Source: JAWLFI01 sp964626595 (GTDB taxonomy: Bacteria; Bacteroidota; Bacteroidia; Chitinophagales; Saprospiraceae). Taken from it: DNA of 64,000 nt. The stretch spans positions 9,087-73,086 of the forward strand of contig CAZVFU010000004.1 in assembly GCA_964626595.1 (NCBI GenBank). The letters run 5' to 3'. The notes under the pieces were generated by a model. It was given only the letters and a program-made list of their open reading frames with translations, was not told the DNA's origin and did no database searches. Positions 1 to 8,933 of this stretch are shown piece by piece. The stretch's first letter is position 1. Each line of letters begins with the position of its first letter. Position numbers and translations under genes: made by a program.

Positions 1-699
1 GAAGCTATATTGGTTTAGGGTCTTCTCAATCGGGAAAATGCTGGCTAGCAATGCTAGGGAAATGTGCCTGATAAAATAAATGGCTGCTATAACTACACTG
101 ATGGACAGTAGATTTACCTCCAGCGATATAAGTTCGGTTTGCTCAGAAATCAAAAATATAAACAAACCTCCATTGATGATGCTAAAGAAATAGAGAAAGA
201 CAAATTGAGAGAGCCCCCTGGATCTTAGCTTCCGTAGTAGTAAATTCAAGTAATTGTCGTTGAGGATAGATCGGAAGATTTCATTTACTACCGATCTTCG
301 AAAGGAGATAACTACAGTTAAGTAGAGTACTAACAAAATGAAAGTTCCGAAAATCAAATTCCGCTTTCTTTGTTTACTTAGTGTAGAAGATGGCGATTCG
401 AGGGACTTTTTTAAAGAATCATTATCCATCCGCAATTCTGGATTGCTCGATGGTGGGGCCTGGGTATCGGTTATAGTGTTTTCGATCTTGGAAATGGTCG
501 AAAAAGTATCTGCTGGCAAGCTGTCTTTTTTGCCTGGGGCTAATTCGGGAGAGTTAGATGTGGAGTCCACTTTTGTATTTGGAAGTGTCTCGACAGGTTT
601 ATCTAATCTATGATGCAAATCAAAAGGAGTTTGACTTGATGCCGTAACAGCATATCCCATGCAAATGAGCAAGAAGATCCAAATCCTGATGTTGGCCAT
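1..699 (-). CDS. DUF4271 family membrane protein (partial, C-terminus outside window)
   Basis: Reading the minus strand from the ATG at 699 gives 233 codons that stay open to the window edge, so the C-terminus is missing. Residues 1-20 (MANIRIWIFLLICMGYAVTA) look like a signal peptide. Residues 23-110 are a Ser/Pro/Asp-rich linker. Hydrophobic segments follow at about 114-133, 166-185 and 197-222, ending in a stretch with EKTLNQYSF. This layout matches the Bacteroidota DUF4271 family of integral membrane proteins, whose function is unknown. The family call is from recollection of its typical sequence and was not searched. The gene is divergent from the histidine kinase at 805. Nothing here indicates a substrate or partner. 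Confidence 0.7.
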   Translation of the reverse strand, partial: MANIRIWIFLLICMGYAVTASSQTPFDLHHRLDKPVETLPNTKVDSTSNSPELAPGKKDSLPADTFSTISKIENTITDTQAPPSSNPELRMDNDSLKKSLESPSSTLSKQRKRNLIFGTFILLVLYLTVVISFRRSVVNEIFRSILNDNYLNLLLRKLRSRGLSQFVFLYFFSIINGGLFIFLISEQTELISLEVNLLSISVVIAAIYFIRHISLALLASIFPIEKTLNQYSF

Positions 700-792
700 G
701 CCCAAAAATATTAAAAAGATGTCGTATATATTGCAGCTTTCGGATAAAAAGTGACTTTTATATCGTTTATCCTTATACTCAAGCTAATCCCG

Positions 793-800
793 TATCTTTG
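793..800 (+). promoter_or_regulatory. Bacteroidota -7 element (TATCTTTG) directly before the histidine kinase start
   Basis: TATCTTTG matches the TAnnTTTG -7 consensus of Bacteroidota sigma-A promoters. Its last base lies only 4 nt before the ATG at 805, so transcription would begin at or very near the start codon. I see no clear TTG -33 box at the usual distance. Confidence 0.4.
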
Positions 801-804
801 AAAT

Positions 805-2085
805 ATGAATACAAAGCTGATTTCTCGGGTCGTGATCCTGGGTGTTGTAGCGATAATAGGTATTATTAGTCTTCAGGCTTTTTGGATCTATCAGAGTTGG
901 TCTCAGGAAAGCAAGGAGTTTAATGAACGCGTCACTATTGCACTTCGGGAGGTTGCAGAAAAAATATCGCTGTATAACGAGGGAACCTTGCCATCTCAGG
1001 ATGTAATCATTAGGGAGAGCGCAAATTACTATTTGGTGAATATTGATGATGTTATTGATGCCAATGTACTGGAACACTACCTATACAGCACGTTCGCCAA
1101 CCATTCGATAATTTTAGATTTCGAATATGCTGTTTTTGACTGTCATACCCGCGAAATGGTATACGGGAATTACTGCAATGTAGTGAAGGATGAGACGGGG
1201 ACCTTAGATCGAGCTCCATCTGATTTGCCTCGATACGACGAGTTTATCTATTATTTTGGCGTTCGTTTTCCTACCATGCAAAACTACTTGTTTAAAGAAT
1301 TAGGGCGAATATGGGTCGTTACAGGAATCCTACTGCTCACCTTGCTATTTTTCAGTTATGCCATTTACGTGATTTTAAGTCAAAAACGATGGGCTGAATT
1401 ACAAAAAGACTTTATTAGTAATATGACTCATGAGTTTAAAACGCCTATTTCTTCCATAAAAATTTCATCTGATGTCATGAGCAAAGCACCGGCCATTCAA
1501 AATAATCAAAAACTAAACACTTATTTATCCATCATACAAAGTCAGAATCAACGGTTAAATCGGCAGGTTGAACAAGTGTTGAGCCTGGCTAAACTGGAGA
1601 ATGATCAATTTGATCTTCATCCCGAAGAAGTTGTTATTCAGAATGTGTTCGAGGAAATTGAGGAGGCTCATCGATTGCAAATTGAATCAAAGAACGGCAC
1701 ATTCACAATTCAGGTACCTGAGAAGGAGATTCGGGTGAATGCGGATCGGTCTCATTTTTTTAATGTTTTGAATAACTTAGTTGATAATGCAGTTAAATAC
1801 GCAGAAGGGCCGCCTGAAATCCAGCTCTCTCTTCATCAGCCCGATTCTCATCAGTTTTTGATTGAGGTGGAGGACAATGGAAGGGGGATTCCCAATGAAT
1901 ATTTGAATAAAATAACCGATAAGTTTTTCCGGGTTCCCATGGGTAATGTACATAATGTCAAAGGCTTTGGCCTGGGATTATATTATGTGAAAAATATCTG
2001 TAAAGCACATAAATGGGACTTTAAAATTGAATCTAAAGTTGGAATTGGAACGATTTGCCGTATCTTTATTCCCCTAACCGATTAA
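805..2085 (+). CDS. sensor histidine kinase, two-TM
   Basis: Membrane sensor kinase of a two-component system; it autophosphorylates on His and passes the phosphate to the regulator encoded next. Two membrane segments (about residues 7-27 and 169-191) bracket an extracytoplasmic sensor region of about 135 residues with no family I recognise. The H-box NMTHEFKTP places the phospho-acceptor at His209. The N-box is around 323-332 (NNLVDNAVKY), G1 is DNGRGIP at about 357-363, and G2 is GFGLGL at 387-392, so all HisKA/HATPase_c motifs are intact. There is no HAMP domain. Its stop is 5 nt before the regulator ATG, giving a classic kinase-regulator pair. The signal sensed cannot be read from the sequence. 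Confidence 0.95.
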   Translation: MNTKLISRVVILGVVAIIGIISLQAFWIYQSWSQESKEFNERVTIALREVAEKISLYNEGTLPSQDVIIRESANYYLVNIDDVIDANVLEHYLYSTFANHSIILDFEYAVFDCHTREMVYGNYCNVVKDETGTLDRAPSDLPRYDEFIYYFGVRFPTMQNYLFKELGRIWVVTGILLLTLLFFSYAIYVILSQKRWAELQKDFISNMTHEFKTPISSIKISSDVMSKAPAIQNNQKLNTYLSIIQSQNQRLNRQVEQVLSLAKLENDQFDLHPEEVVIQNVFEEIEEAHRLQIESKNGTFTIQVPEKEIRVNADRSHFFNVLNNLVDNAVKYAEGPPEIQLSLHQPDSHQFLIEVEDNGRGIPNEYLNKITDKFFRVPMGNVHNVKGFGLGLYYVKNICKAHKWDFKIESKVGIGTICRIFIPLTD

Positions 2086-2090
2086 AAAGT

Positions 2091-2783
2091 ATGTCTCACA
2101 AACCCCGCATTCTCTACGTGGAGGACGACGCCTCATTGAGCTATTTAACAAAAGATAATCTCGAGTTTGAGGGATATGAGGTGGAGCACTATTCAGACGG
2201 GGAATCTGCTTTAGAAGCGTTCGATGTAAATAACTATGACTTAGCTCTTTTAGACGTCATGCTCCCCAAAGTCGATGGCTTTTCTTTGGCTCGATCCATT
2301 CGGGAAAAAGATAAAAATATTCCGATTATCTTTTTAACAGCGAAAGGCCTGAAAGAGGATAAAATTGAAGGTTTGAAATTGGGAGGTGACGATTATATCA
2401 CAAAACCTTTTTCCATTGAGGAGCTACAACTCAAAATTAAAGTGTTTTTGAAGCGAAGCCAGGTGAGCGATAATAAAGCAGAGGATGTTTATCAAATTGG
2501 AGGCTGGGTCTTGGCGGCCAAAGCCTATGAACTTCGATATCTTCCCAATGGTGAGGTGCATAAACTGACTCAACGAGAAACCGAAATCCTGCGCGAATTT
2601 TTTAAACACCCCAATGAAGTAGTTAATCGCAAAGATTTGCTTATTCAATTTTGGGGGGAAGAAGATTATTTCAAAAGCCGATCTCTGGATGTTTTTATAT
2701 CTCGGATTCGGAAACTTCTTCGTGATGATGAGGGTGTGGAGATTGAAAGTATCCACGGTATTGGATTCCGATTAAATTGCTAA
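2091..2783 (+). CDS. response regulator, OmpR/PhoB type
   Basis: DNA-binding response regulator, 230 residues from the ATG at 2091. That start puts VEDD near residues 10-13, as usual for receiver domains; an upstream in-frame ATG at 2055 would overlap the kinase and add a non-conserved tail. Receiver domain residues 6-118: acidic pocket E11/D12/D13, phospho-acceptor D55 (LLDVMLP), switch Thr83 and Lys105. The C-terminal half (about 130-230) is a winged helix of the Trans_reg_C type (TQRETEILREFF, then SRSLDVFISRIRKLL). It partners the kinase at 805 and may be co-transcribed with the peptidase that starts 6 nt downstream. Its targets are unknown. Confidence 0.95.
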   Translation: MSHKPRILYVEDDASLSYLTKDNLEFEGYEVEHYSDGESALEAFDVNNYDLALLDVMLPKVDGFSLARSIREKDKNIPIIFLTAKGLKEDKIEGLKLGGDDYITKPFSIEELQLKIKVFLKRSQVSDNKAEDVYQIGGWVLAAKAYELRYLPNGEVHKLTQRETEILREFFKHPNEVVNRKDLLIQFWGEEDYFKSRSLDVFISRIRKLLRDDEGVEIESIHGIGFRLNC

Positions 2784-2789
2784 TCAACT

Positions 2790-4976
2790 ATGAAGAATAT
2801 TTTCCTGAAAGCTTTGGGGTTAACCCTGACTATCCTTTTATTCCTGACGGAGATGACCTCATCTCAAAACCTGCTTTCCAATGATATCATTTGGGCTTCC
2901 GGTCAATTGCGCCAGCAAAGTCCCGGTAATTTTGCCTTCCTTTCTGATGGAAGACATTACACCAAACTGGATGGGTTTGATCTAGACGTATACGACATTG
3001 AAAATGGCAGCCGGGTAAGTTCTATATTTTCTGAAGAAGATATTTTAAAAACAGCTTACGATGGTTCTCGTTTTGAAGACTACGAATTTGGACCGGGAGA
3101 AAACAAGGTTTTATTATCTGTGGAATCCGAGAAAATCTATCGCTATTCGAAAAAAGCATTTTATTACATTTTTGATCGGGAGTCCTCCGATTTGCAACCT
3201 TTAGACTCCAGCGATAAACAATTGTACCCCACATTTAGCCCTGACGAATCGCAAGTTGCCTATGTTAAAAACAACAATTTATATATAAAGAATTTGGAAA
3301 CCGGTAAAATTCGCGCTGTTACAAATAATGGAGAATGGAATCAAGTCATTTGTGGAGCTGCGGACTGGGTTTATGAAGAGGAGTTGAAGTTAACCCGCGC
3401 TTACGAATGGAGCCCGGATGGTGATTATCTGGCTTATATGGAGTTTGATGAGTCCGAGGTGAAGCAGTTCAGTATGAAATACTACACCGATGGTCCCTAT
3501 CCCAAGAAATATGAATTTAAATACCCTAAAGTAGGGGAGAAGAATGCGGACGTTTCTGTTTTTATTGTAAATGTAGATGATCTTGAAAAAAGAAAAATTT
3601 CAGCGCCCAAAGGCTGGAAAGACTTTTATATTCCCCGCCTGTATTGGATGCCTGGAACCAACGAATTGGTTGTAAACTACCTCAATCGCCTACAGAATCA
3701 TTTACTCCTAATGGCGTACAATTCCGAAGGAATGGACTCCCGGATTTTAGTAGAAGAGAAAAATCCGTATTACATTAGTATTCATGATGATCTTCAGTTC
3801 CTGGTTGATGAAAAGCAATTTATATGGTCAACGGAGCGGAACGGATGGAGCCAACTCGTACTTTACAATTATGAAGGTGAATTCCTCAGAGAACTGACAC
3901 CCGCTCATTTTGATGTTACTCGTTGCTATGGATTTGATTCCAATACAGAGCGATTATATTACCAAGCTGCTGTTTCTCATCCTACAGAGCGTCAGGTGAT
4001 AGGAGTTTCCTTATCGGGCAGGCAGGTTGATACCCTTCTGAAGAAGCCAGGTTGGAACTCAGCCACCTTCAGCTCTGATTTTTCCTACTTTATAGCGAGA
4101 AACGCAACCATTAATACCCCTCCTGAGTATTCTATTATGAGCATTGAGGGTGAGCTCATTCGGCCCTTAGTAGGTAATGAACGGCTAAAGGAATTGCAAT
4201 CCGTTTATAACTGTCAACCGATCCAGTTTCGATCGATTCCGGTAGCAGATTCCATATTGTTAAATGCTTTTATTCTATATCCGCCTGATTTTGATTCTAC
4301 AAAACAATACCCCCTCCTTATGCATGTATATGGAGGCCCCAATAGCCAACAAGTCGTAGATAATTGGAAAGGAAGTTATTATTGGTGGTTCCAAATGCTC
4401 GCACAGAAAGGTTTTATGGTCGTTTCTGTAGATAATAGAGGAACAGGTGCGCGTGGGGAAGCTTTTCGGAAAATGACATACAAACAATTAGGGAGGATTG
4501 AATCCAATGATCAAATTGAAGCCGCAAGTTTCCTGTCAAAGAAAAACTATGTAGATGCTGATAACGTTTCTATTTTTGGGTGGAGTTACGGAGGATACTT
4601 ATCGAGTTTAGCATTATTAAAAGGAAATGAGGTTTTCTCTGCTGGTATTGCTGTAGCTCCAGTTACCAACTGGAAGTGGTACGACTCTATTTACACAGAG
4701 CGATACATGCAGACTTATGAGCTAAACGAAAAAGGATACGAAACGAATGCTCCTATATTTTATGTCGATCGCCTCAAGGGACGTTATTTGTTAGTTCACG
4801 GTTTGGCAGATGATAATGTGCATTTCCAGCATACAGCGGAAATGTCAAATGCCTTAATTCGTTCAAATAAGCAGTTTGACACCTATTTATACCCCAATAG
4901 AAATCACGGAATTTACGGCTCAAATGCCCGGCGTCATTTATTTGATAAGATTACAAACTTTCTCCAACAACAATAA
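2790..4976 (+). CDS. S9 family dipeptidyl peptidase IV-like serine protease
   Basis: Secreted or periplasmic prolyl dipeptidase of the DPP-IV (S9B) family, which removes X-Pro dipeptides from peptide N-termini. Residues 1-25 form a signal peptide. An N-terminal beta-propeller region (about 40-480) carries DWVYEEE at 192-198, the double-Glu motif that binds the substrate amino terminus in DPP-IV. The C-terminal alpha/beta hydrolase has GWSYGG (nucleophile Ser599), HGLADDN (Asp674) and NRNHGIYG (His706), a complete triad. The length of 728 residues fits the family. It starts 6 nt after the regulator and ends 9 nt before smpB, so one transcript probably covers 805-5450. Likely role: peptide nutrient processing. 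Confidence 0.95.
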   Translation: MKNIFLKALGLTLTILLFLTEMTSSQNLLSNDIIWASGQLRQQSPGNFAFLSDGRHYTKLDGFDLDVYDIENGSRVSSIFSEEDILKTAYDGSRFEDYEFGPGENKVLLSVESEKIYRYSKKAFYYIFDRESSDLQPLDSSDKQLYPTFSPDESQVAYVKNNNLYIKNLETGKIRAVTNNGEWNQVICGAADWVYEEELKLTRAYEWSPDGDYLAYMEFDESEVKQFSMKYYTDGPYPKKYEFKYPKVGEKNADVSVFIVNVDDLEKRKISAPKGWKDFYIPRLYWMPGTNELVVNYLNRLQNHLLLMAYNSEGMDSRILVEEKNPYYISIHDDLQFLVDEKQFIWSTERNGWSQLVLYNYEGEFLRELTPAHFDVTRCYGFDSNTERLYYQAAVSHPTERQVIGVSLSGRQVDTLLKKPGWNSATFSSDFSYFIARNATINTPPEYSIMSIEGELIRPLVGNERLKELQSVYNCQPIQFRSIPVADSILLNAFILYPPDFDSTKQYPLLMHVYGGPNSQQVVDNWKGSYYWWFQMLAQKGFMVVSVDNRGTGARGEAFRKMTYKQLGRIESNDQIEAASFLSKKNYVDADNVSIFGWSYGGYLSSLALLKGNEVFSAGIAVAPVTNWKWYDSIYTERYMQTYELNEKGYETNAPIFYVDRLKGRYLLVHGLADDNVHFQHTAEMSNALIRSNKQFDTYLYPNRNHGIYGSNARRHLFDKITNFLQQQ

Positions 4977-4985
4977 AAATACTCT

Positions 4986-5450
4986 ATGAGTAAAGAATTC
5001 CAACCCGAGATCGAATATAAAAATAGGAAAGCCAGTTTTGAATATCACTTAGATAAGCTTTACGAGGCAGGTATTCAGCTCACTGGAACAGAAGTGAAGT
5101 CTATTCGACATGGTGGAGTAAATATGGGCGACGCTTACTGCTATTTTGATAGAGGAAACGAACTCGTCATTCGCAAACTTCATATTTCGGAATACAAATT
5201 TGGGAATGATCAGAATCACGAACCGCTTCGACCGCGAAAGCTTTTATTGAAGAAAAGAGAGTTAAAGCAATTACAAAAAAAGGTCAAAGAACGCGGTTTT
5301 TCTATCGTACCCGTGCGAATGTTTATAAATGAGCGTGGATTGGTGAAAATGGATATAGCTCTTGCTCGTGGTAAAAAGGTTTATGATAAACGAGATTCCA
5401 TTAAGAAAAAAGATCGGAAAAGAGATTTGGAGCGCAACCTGAAATTCTAA
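4986..5450 (+). CDS. smpB: SsrA-binding protein SmpB
   Basis: SmpB binds tmRNA and brings it to stalled ribosomes for trans-translation. The 154-residue product has the family's hallmarks: NRKASFEYHL near the N-terminus, then GIQLTGTEVKSIR and a central beta-barrel, and a basic C-terminal tail (KKVYDKRDSIKKKDRKRD) that occupies the decoding centre. The length is usual. It lies 9 nt after the peptidase gene and converges with the minus-strand gene at 5465. No tmRNA gene (ssrA) is visible in the window. Confidence 0.97.
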   Translation: MSKEFQPEIEYKNRKASFEYHLDKLYEAGIQLTGTEVKSIRHGGVNMGDAYCYFDRGNELVIRKLHISEYKFGNDQNHEPLRPRKLLLKKRELKQLQKKVKERGFSIVPVRMFINERGLVKMDIALARGKKVYDKRDSIKKKDRKRDLERNLKF

Positions 5451-5464
5451 TTTGTTCTGTCTGT

Positions 5465-7171
5465 CTACTCTAATACTCTTCGAAACTGAATTTGAAGGCT
5501 TAGAGATTGAATTTTATCGCGATTCGGGCCTAATCCATCTGAAAAAGGCGACAGATTTAGGATGGGAGAAAATTGAAGAAACCATCGATCCGATAAATGA
5601 TGGATGACTCCCCCGCCTATGTTGATGGTCATGAAACTATTTTCATTTATACTGCCCCCTTCCAACAGGCCTTCCTGGAAATTTTTATTCCAAAGTTTGG
5701 GCTGATCCGGAAAACGAGCTATTTGTTCTGGAGTCAGATCGTCACGACTGATGTCAATAGCTGAAATATCACCCGAGCTAATCCTATAATCAGAATTTAA
5801 GGCTAAGCGGAATCCTCCTCCAAAGTGCAGAAAGGCTTCCCAACGCGAAGAAGAGTAAATATACTTTCGGGCAAAGACCCCAAAGTTGATGATTTCGAAC
5901 TTTAAGTCATCGAGTCGGACAAATTTCAATTCTGAAATACCTTGCCCCTGGTATATCTCTGCATACTGAGGAGCTAAGTAACTCCATTGTTGATATCCTG
6001 CACTCAATCCAAATGCATTATCTCCAGAGCGCTCTTCCCACTCTAAACCTACAAAAAGATTCTGATCAATTTGGGTGTTTTGGGGAAGGGGATATATCGG
6101 GTCCTCAGCAGTCTGAATTCGATTGAGCTGCCAACCCCAAACCAGTCCAATACTTTGTTGTTTGTTATCAGAAAGAAGTGGGGAAGAATACGATTTGTTA
6201 GTTAAAACATCAGAAAAGGAAAGGTCAAAAGCAACCGTATTCAGGGATTCCACCTTAGCAAGGGGAAGAGGTGCAATGTAGGTAAAAGTTTTAGGAATTG
6301 AGATGGACTGGAGCGGATCGACGACTGACTGAGGTCCTTCAGCATATAAGGGGGCATTCATTTCTTTTCCCTGCAGCTGAGAGATCATATTCTTTCGCCT
6401 GGATAATTTTGTTTTTGTTTTCAGTACACTTTTTTCAGCTTGAAATTTATCCCGTGCTAAATTGTCTTTTGCTTCCGAAAAAATCATTGCAGGTGAACCT
6501 GAGCTAGAACTCTTAGCATTGGAGACCGAGCTTTCTGATGCGGCTAACTTGACTTTTGTTTTCTCCCCAATGCCTGCTCTTTTCTCATTCTCAGGGCGCC
6601 CGTTTTTGTCGTCAGCTTTTAGAAATAGTGATTTTGCTTCTTTTTGATGAACGCCGGTTTTAGCTGCTGCTTCTAAATTTTCGCTGGAACTCTCAAGCTT
6701 TGCACTGGAACGATCAATTGGACTCTTCAACTCATCTTTGGTCTCAGCTAACGGCGATTCGGTAAATAAGCCGGAGTTAGACCCTGTCCATAATAGTAAA
6801 ACAAGCAACAGGAGTTCAATGGACTTTCCAATAAAAACAGCTCGATTTCGCCGACTCTGAAGATCTAAGGTCTGTTGAAATTCATCCCAACTCGTAGCAG
6901 TGAATTTCGGTTCAGAATGAGTCAGCTGTGTATCAACGATATGATCAACAGGGTGGTCTGCCTCTATTTCATCAGCGTGCAAATCCATGAAAGCATCCCA
7001 ATTTCCCTCAGAGGCCTCAGGGCTCCACTCCGTGAGTGAGCTATACACCAAATCATCGATTCCACCATCAGGATCTAAGGAATCAAAAGGTGGAGGGGTC
7101 CATGTCGGAGGACTTTGGTCTATTTGGCCAAGTGCCTCTTTGATCAAAAGGTCCAAAGACGAGTCATTCAT
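5465..7171 (-). CDS. sigma-coupled membrane protein with beta-barrel-like C-terminus
   Basis: 568 residues with three zones. The acidic N-terminal region (1-110) has two spaced Trp motifs (GNWDAFMDL, TSWDEFQQTL). A single membrane helix follows at about 113-130. A Lys/Ser-rich linker of about 200 residues leads to a C-terminal region (about 330-568) of alternating, aromatic-rich strands ending in a strand that finishes RRVLE, like an outer-membrane barrel. The start overlaps the 3' end of the ECF sigma gene by 8 nt. I infer an anti-sigma-like cytoplasmic segment linked to an envelope domain. Bacteroidota commonly pair ECF sigma genes with proteins of this general build, but I recognise no named family, so the function is open. 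Confidence 0.75.
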   Translation of the reverse strand: MNDSSLDLLIKEALGQIDQSPPTWTPPPFDSLDPDGGIDDLVYSSLTEWSPEASEGNWDAFMDLHADEIEADHPVDHIVDTQLTHSEPKFTATSWDEFQQTLDLQSRRNRAVFIGKSIELLLLVLLLWTGSNSGLFTESPLAETKDELKSPIDRSSAKLESSSENLEAAAKTGVHQKEAKSLFLKADDKNGRPENEKRAGIGEKTKVKLAASESSVSNAKSSSSGSPAMIFSEAKDNLARDKFQAEKSVLKTKTKLSRRKNMISQLQGKEMNAPLYAEGPQSVVDPLQSISIPKTFTYIAPLPLAKVESLNTVAFDLSFSDVLTNKSYSSPLLSDNKQQSIGLVWGWQLNRIQTAEDPIYPLPQNTQIDQNLFVGLEWEERSGDNAFGLSAGYQQWSYLAPQYAEIYQGQGISELKFVRLDDLKFEIINFGVFARKYIYSSSRWEAFLHFGGGFRLALNSDYRISSGDISAIDISRDDLTPEQIARFPDQPKLWNKNFQEGLLEGGSINENSFMTINIGGGVIHHLSDRWFLQFSPILNLSPFSDGLGPNRDKIQSLSLQIQFRRVLE

Positions 7172-7724
7172 GATATAACCCTTTTTCTTTCAACATTTTC
7201 CGCAAGTGGGCGCGAGCTTTAACTAGTGCAGATCGAGATGTGGAGGCTTTTATTCCTAAAAATTCACCAATTTCGTCATGTTTATAACCCTCCATAACAT
7301 ACAGATTGAAAATGGTTCTCATTTTATTGGGGAGAGCCTGAACACATTCTAAAATTTCCTCCTCTGCGGATTGATTTTCTGCACTAACTTGATGCTGGTG
7401 CAAGAGTGCCATTTCATGCAAGTCAGCTGTTCTCCGAGTTTTATTTCTTCTGAACTGATCAATGGCGGTGTTAACAACAATTCGCCGAATCCAGGTATCT
7501 AAACTTCGATTTGAGTTATAGCTTTCAAAGTTGTTAAAAACTTTTATAAAAGCTTCATGGAGAATGTCCCGCGCCTGATCTCTGGTATTGCTGTACCGAA
7601 GGCTCGTACCGATCATCTTCGGGTAGTAAAACTCATAGATAGCTTTCTGAGCCCACCGCTTCTTGGCTTGACAACCCTCGATGACCTCCGAGGCTAAATT
7701 AGATTTTGAAACAGAAATATCCAT
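7164..7724 (-). CDS. RNA polymerase sigma factor, ECF (sigma-70) family
   Basis: A 186-residue ECF sigma factor. Region 2 lies at about 25-95 (FYYPKMIGTSLRYS, then DILHEAFIKVFNNF and LDTWIRRIVVNTAIDQFRR), which bind core polymerase and the -10 region. Region 4 lies at about 125-180 (ALPNKMRTIFNLYVMEGYKH, then EIGEFLGIKASTSRSALVKA), a helix-turn-helix for the -35 region. The stop overlaps the next gene by 8 nt, so translation of the sigma factor and its membrane partner is probably coupled. An outer-membrane protein gene lies 91 nt upstream on the same strand and could be co-regulated. Confidence 0.93.
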   Translation of the reverse strand: MDISVSKSNLASEVIEGCQAKKRWAQKAIYEFYYPKMIGTSLRYSNTRDQARDILHEAFIKVFNNFESYNSNRSLDTWIRRIVVNTAIDQFRRNKTRRTADLHEMALLHQHQVSAENQSAEEEILECVQALPNKMRTIFNLYVMEGYKHDEIGEFLGIKASTSRSALVKARAHLRKMLKEKGLYHE

Positions 7725-7815
7725 AGAATTTAATCAACTACATGGAATGCGTTTGCACTCTTTAAAGGTACTACGTTTTAAATCCTTAATGTGCTGCTTC
7801 AGATCTTAAATTATC

Positions 7816-8409
7816 CTAGAATTTTAGGCGTAAGCCGGCATTGACAAAGAATAAGTTATTACTTGAACTGCTGTCTTCGAATTCGAGGACATCATTTAGA
7901 CCAAACATATATCCCACATCCACAAAAAGAAATGCAAGATCCACCCCGGCTCCTACATTATATCCAAAAAGAGCAGAAGAAAAATCATCACCCTCGATCG
8001 AGAATGTTTCATCCAGATTTCGGTTGATTACAAACGAAGCGTTAGGCCCTGTGTAAATGCGCATATTGAGCCATGATTTACTTGAGGCAAAGCGGTATCC
8101 TAAATAAACCGGAACCCGCAAGCGATTAATTTCGATATCGTCTGCAGATACTCCACCAGGCTGGTCTAACACCTCAGTCCGAAGACTTTCCAGATGGAGA
8201 CCCGTTTGAAAATAGAGTCGGTCACCGAACTGCAGTTCCGCTCCAAACTGGTATCCGGCTGCAGAAGAGAATGAGTAGCCCTCGATATCAGAGGGGAAAC
8301 TATTGTAATTTAAGCCGCCTCCAATTCGTAGCTCTGCCTGACTATTTGACGTCATTGGCTGTAGTGCAAATAGCAATAGAACACATGGTAAAAAAAGTAT
8401 ATTTTTCAT
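7816..8409 (-). CDS. porin-family outer-membrane beta-barrel protein
   Basis: Small outer-membrane barrel of the OMP_b-brl type. I take the ATG at 8409 (MKNILFLPCVLLLFAL), which gives a clean signal peptide ending near SNSQA; an upstream in-frame ATG at 8469 would add 20 residues ahead of the signal. The mature part alternates polar and aromatic residues in strands (LRIGGGLNYNSF, GYQFGAELQFGDRLYFQTG) and ends in FVNAGLRLKF, the terminal-strand pattern of outer-membrane proteins. It shares strand with the ECF sigma gene 91 nt downstream. No ligand can be inferred. Confidence 0.8.
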   Translation of the reverse strand: MKNILFLPCVLLLFALQPMTSNSQAELRIGGGLNYNSFPSDIEGYSFSSAAGYQFGAELQFGDRLYFQTGLHLESLRTEVLDQPGGVSADDIEINRLRVPVYLGYRFASSKSWLNMRIYTGPNASFVINRNLDETFSIEGDDFSSALFGYNVGAGVDLAFLFVDVGYMFGLNDVLEFEDSSSSNNLFFVNAGLRLKF

Positions 8410-8660
8410 AGAATATTTATTTCCTGATAATATACAGTTTTCATGCAATAAATCCAAAAATATGATCATTGCGATCTTTTGACGCTAAAAGATAGGGATA
8501 GATCAATTGAACAGATGAGCTGAAAAATTGGAAATTAGGTTTTTATGTGCCATTGAGGAGCTCATTCTGGCTATTTGTTGGTGACCAACTCTTATGAATA
8601 CACCTATTTTTTCAATTTATTTAGACATATGCGAATAGACAGTAAAATTGATCAAGACTC

Positions 8661-8830
8661 GTTCCGGCAGGGATCGCAGTGATAGGGCGTGCTCCCGCTG
8701 CGTAGTCCGCCCTTTGGTGAGGATTGGCTGAACAGACACCGCAACCTTAGGGCGGCTAGCATCGGGAGTGCGCACTACAAGCGGAGAGCCCGACCGACGC
8801 TCCGGCGGCGGTGCCGGCCAAAACCAAAAA
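8661..8830 (-). repeat. dispersed hairpin-rich intergenic element, copy A
   Basis: GC-rich island inside the 8410-8933 gap between two divergent genes. Read on the minus strand it has a short GC hairpin (CCGGCACCGCCGCCGG), then GGTCGGGCTCTCCGC, then a long imperfect stem (arms 8688-8717 and 8745-8772, loop about 27 nt), and it ends near CTATCACTGCGATCCCTGCC. This resembles copies B, E and F. The rest of the gap (8410-8660 and 8831-8933) is AT-rich and I see nothing in it. No open frame here looks like protein. Confidence 0.65.
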
Positions 8831-8933
8831 TAGATTGCTTGCCAAAATTTAGCTGCTGTGAGAGGATTGATCTTACAATTTTTTAGCTTTGTGATTGAAG
8901 TATAAACCTGCTCTGAGTGCCTTAAATGAATCC

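Noticed and set aside
338..613. 91-residue plus-strand open frame near the left edge
   Set aside because: It is antisense to the DUF4271 reading frame, which has a signal peptide and membrane helices.
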